From Stramenopiles sp. TOSAG23-6 (taxonomy: Eukaryota; Sar), in contig LT636171.1 in the NCBI GenBank assembly GCA_900128565.1, positions 1-13,299 of the forward strand: 13,299 nt of DNA, read 5' to 3'. This document shows, piece by piece, positions 8,930-13,299 of the stretch. How positions within the stretch are numbered: the stretch's first letter is position 1; every line of letters starts with the position of its first letter. The notes beneath the pieces were generated by a model that was given only the letters and a program-made list of their open reading frames with translations, searched no databases and had not been told where the DNA came from. Made by a program: the position numbers and the translations under genes.

Positions 8930-9155
8930 ATAGTTGCTTTCAAATACTATTTATACATTCGACGTTGAATGCACGTTGAATACCCTTTCACTTTTTCGAA
9001 GTAACTGTTAGTTGTAGTAGTACATAAAAAAAAACACAAACCTGTTTTGTTTTCGCGACGAACACTGACTTCTTTTAACTAACTACTACAGCTACTACTG
9101 TAATAGGCCTTCTTCTTATTTTATTGTTTTCACGACTAAATTAAAAGTGATTACA
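8930..9155. promoter_or_regulatory. Divergent promoter region between the ankyrin and methyltransferase-like genes
   Basis: This 226-base gap between two divergent ATGs must carry both promoters. ACGTTGAAT occurs twice in direct orientation, 11 bases apart (8962-8970 and 8973-8981), about one helical turn, which suits a paired factor site. A TATTTATAC stretch lies beside it (about 8948-8956). No RNA gene was recognised. Confidence 0.4.
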
Positions 9156-10517
9156 ATGGCAAAGAGAAACAATAAACAACGGCGTAAAAAGAAAAAACAA
9201 AAGAAGAATGTGCAGCGAAATTCTAAACAGCAATTACAGGAACAAGTACCTAGTGGTGTGGAAACTTCTGAGGTTTCACTAGAAGAAAATCAACTTGTAA
9301 AAACTTCTGAGGTTTTAGTAGAAGAAGACCAGCTTGTAGAAACTTCCGAGGTTTCAGAGGAACAAAGACAGGCAAATTTGTTGAACACGATTGAACATCT
9401 CATGCCTCTGCCGCTTTCGTACTTCGAACGTGTGGTTCGTTCAGTGCTTGTTCCTGAAGAAAATATTGAGACTTTGAAGGTGTGGGAGCAGAATGATGAG
9501 TTTATGGAAGTTATCAGAAATTTATATCTCAGTAAACGATACAGGAATACTCCTGAATATATTCGTGCAACCGAGGCATTTAGTGACCCTGATGCCCTTC
9601 CCTCACGCAGTGAAATTATTAGTATATTTGGTATAAGGCGTCCATCTGTTAATAATTGGACTCGACCATCACCCCAACAGCACTTGAAACGTCGAAATGA
9701 AATTTTGGATATGGTTGTCAGAGTTGGAGCGCTTAACGGCCATGGGGAAAGTAGTAAAAATACGGAATGTCTCTCATTTGAAGAAATACTAGAAGCTGGC
9801 GGTGGATGTGTCTATGGTAGAGGTGCATATAATTTATTTTGCGAAGACTCTGGACGGTACGAATTTTGGACCCAAGATTATATTAAGAAATTAGGAGAGT
9901 ATTTAAGTAGTAGGTTAAACGATATTGGCGTTGAATCATTGCGAGACGGATCTATTTTAGAAATCGGTTGTGGAAATGGCGCTTTATCGTATTTTTTAAA
10001 CAAGGAAGAGAGCATTGGAAACATTATTATCGCAACAGATAATGATTTGAGAGCTGCACCGAGACAGATTATTCAAAACAATACTTCCTCCTATCGTGTT
10101 GAAAGAAGTAATTATATGGATGCCGTCCGGAAATATCAACCCAGTATAGTTTTATGTGCCTGGATGCCAATGGATAGTGACTGGACTGAAGATTTACGTA
10201 ACTTTTCCTGTATCCAAGAAATTATTCTCATTGGAGAGGCAGATTTTGGAAATTGTGGACATAATTGGCTTACATGGGGAAATAAGGATTTTATTGACCA
10301 CAAAGCACCACAACAACAGAAACTAAATCAAAATATAATAGAGAAGGATATATTGAAAAAATCTAGCAATGCAAAGGAAATGATTCCACCGTATGTTGTT
10401 GATGGCTGGTCTCGAGTAGATTTAAATGACCTGGCAAAGTGGCAAATGCAAAGATATGATAATGATTTGTATTCTGGTAATAGTACTACAGTTTCATTTC
10501 GTAGGCAAAGAATTTAA
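9156..10517 (+). CDS. SAM-dependent methyltransferase-like protein, specificity unknown
   Basis: A single exon of 453 residues from ATG 9156. It begins with a strongly basic run (MAKRNNKQRRKKKKQKKN), a likely nuclear or nucleolar signal, followed by 13-residue acidic repeats. Mid-protein is an all-helical segment, then WTQDYIKKLGEYLSSRL leading to a class I methyltransferase motif I, ILEIGCGNGALSYFL, and an acidic motif II region IIIATDNDLRAAP. Downstream are SIVLCAWMPMDSDWTEDLR and EIILIGEADFGNCG followed by HNWLTWGN. The glycine-rich loop is intact, so SAM binding is likely. The substrate cannot be told from the sequence; the conserved CAWMPM and GEAD..NCG blocks recall an uncharacterised eukaryotic family, from memory only. 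No introns. Confidence 0.78.
   Translation: MAKRNNKQRRKKKKQKKNVQRNSKQQLQEQVPSGVETSEVSLEENQLVKTSEVLVEEDQLVETSEVSEEQRQANLLNTIEHLMPLPLSYFERVVRSVLVPEENIETLKVWEQNDEFMEVIRNLYLSKRYRNTPEYIRATEAFSDPDALPSRSEIISIFGIRRPSVNNWTRPSPQQHLKRRNEILDMVVRVGALNGHGESSKNTECLSFEEILEAGGGCVYGRGAYNLFCEDSGRYEFWTQDYIKKLGEYLSSRLNDIGVESLRDGSILEIGCGNGALSYFLNKEESIGNIIIATDNDLRAAPRQIIQNNTSSYRVERSNYMDAVRKYQPSIVLCAWMPMDSDWTEDLRNFSCIQEIILIGEADFGNCGHNWLTWGNKDFIDHKAPQQQKLNQNIIEKDILKKSSNAKEMIPPYVVDGWSRVDLNDLAKWQMQRYDNDLYSGNSTTVSFRRQRI
9261..9362 (+). repeat. In-frame 39-nt repeats in the methyltransferase-like gene
   Basis: Two full units (9261-9299 and 9300-9338) and a partial third (9339-9362) encode ETSEVSLEENQLV, KTSEVLVEEDQLV and ETSEVSEE. 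The units have diverged more than the 39-nt repeat in the helicase gene. The segment is an acidic linker between the basic N-terminus and the folded part. Confidence 0.9.
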
Positions 10518-10603
10518 ATACAATTTGCACTTGAAATTCCTTTAATAATTTTTAATTCTTTAAAATTGCTTTGATTTAAACTTTGCTACGTATATAGGTA
10601 TAT

Positions 10604-10619
10604 AACCCTAACCCTAACC
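10604..10619 (+). repeat. Interstitial telomere-like tract (CCCTAA type)
   Basis: AACCCTAACCCTAACC gives about 2.7 copies of CCCTAA, the complement of TTAGGG. It lies in the 159-base gap between two convergent genes (stops at 10517 and 10677), so it is internal and not a chromosome end in this assembly. Confidence 0.85.
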
Positions 10620-10676
10620 AGTAAAAAATAAAATGTAGATGCTATACATGTGTTGTTCTAAACAATAAAACTAAAA

Positions 10677-11876
10677 TCAACAAATCCATGAACTTGTTAC
10701 CTTGAGATAGTTATGTTCTGAATTTCTATTTTTTGATACATACTGATATCCCTTCAACATCCCTTCATTAGTACCAACACAAACTTGATTATCATTAATA
10801 TGAGTCATTGAGGATATTGAACCATTTGCCACTATGGCGTCTTCACAAACACCAGTCATAAGATTCCAACAGCGGATTGTTCCGTCTGTTGATCCAGATA
10901 ATCCATAGGCGATAGATTCTTGTATAGCATTTTTAGGTGAAAATATACAACTTGTAACATTTTGTGTATGCCCTTCTAGTGTAAATATTTGCTTATTTGT
11001 TCGCAAATCCCAAAGTCTACATTCACAACCTTTGTTGTTGAATCTACTGTAAAAAATATTTCAAAAATTCGAAATTTGTTAGGTACAAAATTTTTAATGA
11101 AAAGAAAAAACTAAATTTCAAATGAATGATGAAAACGAACATCCTTTACTGCCAGTAAAAACATAATGACCATCAGAAGATACCGTTACAGATGTTGGAA
11201 TATATAAATATCCAGTAAACGTTTGTGATGCACGTGTTTTTATATTGCTTCCACTTGAGAGTATTCTTGAGTCCCAGAGACGCATTGTTAAATCTTCACT
11301 AGTTTGTACAAACAAATCACTTTTCGGAATCCACGAAATATCAGTGACTATATTACGAGATAGTGTAGTAGAAGCGACTGGACTTTTTGGATCATTCAAA
11401 TCCCATAGGCATATTTTTGCATCTCGTCCACCGGATAAAAGTTTACATTCAGAATCATCTAATGATATACAGCTAACTGAATATTTGTGGCCACAAAATT
11501 CTGTAGTAAAAGCATTGGTGACTGAAGTAGTAGTTTCGACGCTTTCGTTTGCAGTAGTTATCTTTGCATTCCACGCTTTTACAGTAGAATCCCGGGAACA
11601 TGTATAGAAAATGTCACGTTGAATTCCATGGACTACTTGATTAATACCAGCACTATGACCTCCCCATGTTCCTTTTATGCTATTTGTGTGAATATCACGT
11701 AACCTGATTAAATTGTCCTCAGTTGCAACAAAAATTTGATTTTTTCTATGTGGACCTGCAGGACATATTGAATATATAGAATTTCCAGAATCTTCCTCTA
11801 CGCTTGATTCTACTGTTGAGTCTTTATAGCATTCCCCGCGTTTTCGGGCTTTTTTTGAAGAAAAATGGGTGCCCAT
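10677..11876 (-). CDS. WDR31: WDR31-like WD40 repeat protein
   Basis: Beta-propeller protein; animal WDR31 works in cilia. Family-like blocks: GGHSAGINQVVH...FYTCSRDSTVKAWN, CGHKYSVSCISLDDSECKLL then SGGRDAKICLWDL, SRNIVTDISWIPKSDLFVQ then TSEDLTMRLWDSR, SVTVSSDGHYVFTGSKG, FNNKGCECRLWDLRTN, EGHTQNVTSCIF, and GSTDGTIRCWNLMTG. About six to seven blades are visible. The start MGTHFSSKKARKR has Gly2, as in the MGKxxSK-type start of WDR31, and could be myristoylated. One intron lies inside the SKG/FNNKGCE blade; with the GT-AG model 11044-11136 the protein is 368 residues. The last part (KNRNSEHNYLK...SSWIC) is not conserved and its end is uncertain. Orthology is a judgement from recalled family patterns. 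Confidence 0.82.
11044..11136 (-). other. Intron of the WDR31-like gene, introner family member 3 (borders ambiguous)
   Basis: GT-AG models that keep the frame use donor GTTTTC at 11136 with acceptor TAG at 11044 (93 nt, insert Cys-Ser) or CAG at 11047 (90 nt). The donor that lines up with the other two introns, GTTCGT at 11140, would break the frame. Exact continuity with the family (SKG followed by FNNKG) would need removal of 11044-11142 or an equivalent shift across the shared GAT, with AT-AG, TG-GA or GT-AT ends. Family motifs present: CGTTTTCATCAT, AAATTTTGTACCTAACAA (11093 down to 11076) and AATTTCGAATTT. Confidence 0.75.
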
Positions 11877-12140
11877 TACATATACTATATATATTTGGTC
11901 TGAACAAAATTGAATGTCGACCGACCGTTATAATATCTACGGTTACATTTTTGGAGCTTTTGGATATATTTTTTCCGTCTTTCATGTGTTATATAGTGTA
12001 GTACCACCTGTTGGATTGGCCGAAGCTACTCTCCTTATCCATTGCGTTACACGTATAATACAAAACCACACTATACATACTCAAAATTTTATTTAAATAT
12101 ATATGAGGGAATAATATTTGACAGAAAATATTCCAATACA
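11877..12140. promoter_or_regulatory. Divergent region between the WDR31-like and coiled-coil genes
   Basis: 264 bases between two divergent ATGs. A TATATATA-rich stretch (about 11878-11893) lies directly upstream of the WD40-gene start. The plus strand carries a 60-codon open frame (listed separately), and a TTTGACAG acceptor-like site ends at 12124, just before the coiled-coil gene's ATG, so that gene may have a 5' leader intron. Confidence 0.35.
11914..12096 (+). CDS. Possible short membrane-protein ORF (60 residues), doubtful
   Basis: An ATG-started frame within the divergent region, MSTDRYNIYGYIFGAFGYI and onward, with one clear hydrophobic segment (IYGYIFGAFGYIFSVFHVLY) and a second weaker one. 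It is on the same strand as the coiled-coil gene, 44 bases before that gene's ATG, so it could be a small gene, an upstream ORF in the leader, or an unspliced first exon. A phase-0 link from donor GTTACA at 12046 to an acceptor GAG near 12105 would fuse it to the coiled-coil frame, but the sites are weak. No family was recognised. Confidence 0.2.
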   Translation: MSTDRYNIYGYIFGAFGYIFSVFHVLYSVVPPVGLAEATLLIHCVTRIIQNHTIHTQNFI

Positions 12141-12917
12141 ATGAGCAATCAAAATAAGGTAGTAATAACCAATCCGAGTTCAACAAGAAACCCGAGTTCA
12201 ATAAGAAAAGTCCCCAAAACAGACACGAAACCACCCCCACTAAATGAAATGATTCGACAGATAGATAGCAGAATGGATACGTTAAGATCAAACATAAGTA
12301 TGTTGAATGATATTCGTCATAGAAATGCAGCAGCGTTAGGCCGAGAATCTAAACGCTTGGCTATAATTCATGCAAAAAGTATGGAAGAACCCAAAACATT
12401 TTCTTCACGTTTCCTACAGCTACAACTAGGAAATCCCACACATATCAAGGAAAAATCTGAATATTTGAAAAAGCTTGATGAATATTCACGAAAGTATGGT
12501 GAAATAAAGCCAGTTAATTCAGAAGAGTATAACAAAACACAAGCTAAAATATGCTCCTGTAAAGCAGCCAAATTTGCACATGCAGCTGCGAAGGCTTCAT
12601 TTGAAATAGAAAATACTTGCAATGGCATTCAAAAACAAACTGCAAATTATATAAAGTGTCTTAAAATACGTAATCAAAAAAAGAAAAATATATCTAGAGG
12701 TACTCTAAAAAGATTAGTTTTAGCTCAAACGAGGCACGCGAAAAAAATAGAGGAATTACATAAATCAATTCATGATGCGATTGCTAATAAAAAGTTTCAT
12801 AAATTACTTGACATACGAAATAATGTCACAACTCACACACATGATACAATGCATGACATACATGGTACATGTACAAGCACAATTTCATTAATTGATCATT
12901 TATTGACAGAAAAATAA
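12141..12917 (+). CDS. Coiled-coil protein of unknown function
   Basis: 258 residues from ATG 12141. A short low-complexity start contains an 18-nt duplication giving NPSSTR then NPSSIR, followed by a proline-rich patch (KTDTKPPP) and a mostly helical body: LNEMIRQIDSRMDTLRSNI, an Ala-rich helix around KAAKFAHAAAKASF, and a basic helix KRLVLAQTRHAKKIEELHKS. The end is His/Thr-rich (TTHTHDTMHDIHGT). There are no membrane spans and no recognised domain. Heptad-like spacing suggests oligomerisation. An AATAAA at about 12923 follows the stop. The frame continues upstream of the ATG without a clear start, so an upstream exon cannot be excluded. Confidence 0.7.
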   Translation: MSNQNKVVITNPSSTRNPSSIRKVPKTDTKPPPLNEMIRQIDSRMDTLRSNISMLNDIRHRNAAALGRESKRLAIIHAKSMEEPKTFSSRFLQLQLGNPTHIKEKSEYLKKLDEYSRKYGEIKPVNSEEYNKTQAKICSCKAAKFAHAAAKASFEIENTCNGIQKQTANYIKCLKIRNQKKKNISRGTLKRLVLAQTRHAKKIEELHKSIHDAIANKKFHKLLDIRNNVTTHTHDTMHDIHGTCTSTISLIDHLLTEK

Positions 12918-12983
12918 CGGAAAATAAATTTGCTATTCTTAGAATTTTGTGGTTGACGAATTTTTATATTTCTTAGTTTGTTG

Positions 12984-13298
12984 TTACATATAGAATGTCA
13001 ATTTTGATAGTTGACCAATTTCTTTTGGTATTGAACCAGATAGGTTGTTATCATTCAAGTACAATCTTTTAAGATTTGTTAGTTGACCAATTTCAGTTGG
13101 AATTGTACCAGATAGTTTCTTACTTCTCAAAACCAAATGTGTGAGCTCTGTTAGTTGACCAATTTCTTTTGGTATTGTACCAGTTAGGTTGTTGTCTGTC
13201 AAGTACAAATATTGGAGATTTGTTAGTAGACCAATTTGCGTTGGTATTGGACCAGTTAGATAGTTGTCACTCAAGAGCCACTCTGTAAGACTTGTTAG
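12984..13298 (-). CDS. Plant-type leucine-rich-repeat protein, C-terminal part (5' partial)
   Basis: The frame is open to the right edge, so the start is outside the window. The visible part is a run of 24-residue LRRs of the LTNLQYLYLTDNNLTGTIP then KEIGQ type, the pattern of plant receptor-like and many stramenopile LRR proteins. It stops abruptly after the last repeat (QLSKLTFYM, stop) with no membrane span or kinase, so a soluble or secreted binding protein, or a larger protein with its other domains upstream, are both possible. Function is unknown. Confidence 0.85.
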   Translation of the reverse strand, partial: LTSLTEWLLSDNYLTGPIPTQIGLLTNLQYLYLTDNNLTGTIPKEIGQLTELTHLVLRSKKLSGTIPTEIGQLTNLKRLYLNDNNLSGSIPKEIGQLSKLTFYM

Positions 13299-13299
13299 T
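13011..13299 (-). repeat. 72-nt tandem repeat encoding LRR units
   Basis: A conserved GACCAATT block recurs at about 13013, 13085, 13157 and 13229, an exact period of 72 bases (24 codons). The copies are alike at the DNA level as well as in protein, which points to recent expansion or gene conversion. Confidence 0.92.

Noticed and set aside
10604-10619. True telomere or chromosome end
   Set aside because: Fewer than three units, flanked on both sides by intact genes.
10600-10700. A further intron at the 3' end of the WDR31-like gene (donor GTAACA after LKVT region)
   Set aside because: The possible introns would be only about 30-41 nt and the extended frame would run through the telomere-like tract; the simple stop at 10677 is more likely.
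11914-12096. Assignment of the 60-residue ORF to a PIG-P-like GPI-synthesis subunit
   Set aside because: Only the first hydrophobic stretch is vaguely similar; the conserved downstream part of that family is missing.
1-13299. CRISPR arrays, bacterial operons, tRNA or rRNA genes
   Set aside because: No spaced direct-repeat array, Shine-Dalgarno sites or recognisable cloverleaf or rRNA blocks were seen; the tandem repeats found are coding or directly adjoining.

Overview
This is a window from a nuclear genome of a microbial eukaryote (protist). The evidence is spliceosomal introns with GT/AG borders and CTAAC or TACTAAC branch motifs, eukaryote-only families (SNF2-RING helicase, PHD finger, DP1/Yop1/REEP, UMF1/Atg22 transporter, WDR31-like beta-propeller, IQ-motif protein), no operons or Shine-Dalgarno sites, and a short CCCTAA telomere-type tract. 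Base composition is AT-rich and genes are tightly packed: no gap between genes exceeds about 290 bases. A WDR31-like protein suggests a cell with a cilium. The plant-type LRR protein and a 'CP..L....Y..V' / 'VP..I..GETF' module in the helicase resemble proteins common in stramenopile microalgae. A stramenopile-like flagellate is my best guess, but the sequence does not prove it.

Layout, left to right. A 5'-truncated SNF2/RING/helicase-C protein with Tudor-like and PHD modules (+, 2-3499, one intron) converges on an IQ-motif coiled-coil protein (-, 3636-4841, with a newly proposed first exon). That gene diverges from a REEP5/Yop1-like ER-shaping protein (+, 4947-5559, also with a newly proposed first exon). 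A UMF1/Atg22-like major facilitator transporter (-, 5664-7947, one intron) and a small ankyrin protein with an MGC acylation-type N-terminus (-, 8237-8929) follow. Then come a SAM-methyltransferase-like protein (+, 9156-10517), a WDR31-like WD40 protein (-, 10677-11876, one intron), a coiled-coil protein of unknown function (+, 12141-12917), and the 3' end of an LRR protein (-, 12984 to the window edge).

The genes do not form an obvious pathway; they look like ordinary housekeeping and lineage genes. The striking element is in the introns. Three introns, in three unrelated genes and on both strands, are about 90-110 nt long and clearly related in sequence. They share a donor-side CGTTTTCATCAT block, a core AAATTTTGTAC(C/G)TAAC and a distal AATTTCGAATTT block, and have an internally palindromic (hairpin-forming) layout. 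This is the signature of introner elements, introns that multiply like a short inverted-repeat transposon. Two other introns (in the IQ and REEP genes) do not belong to the family and serve as internal controls.
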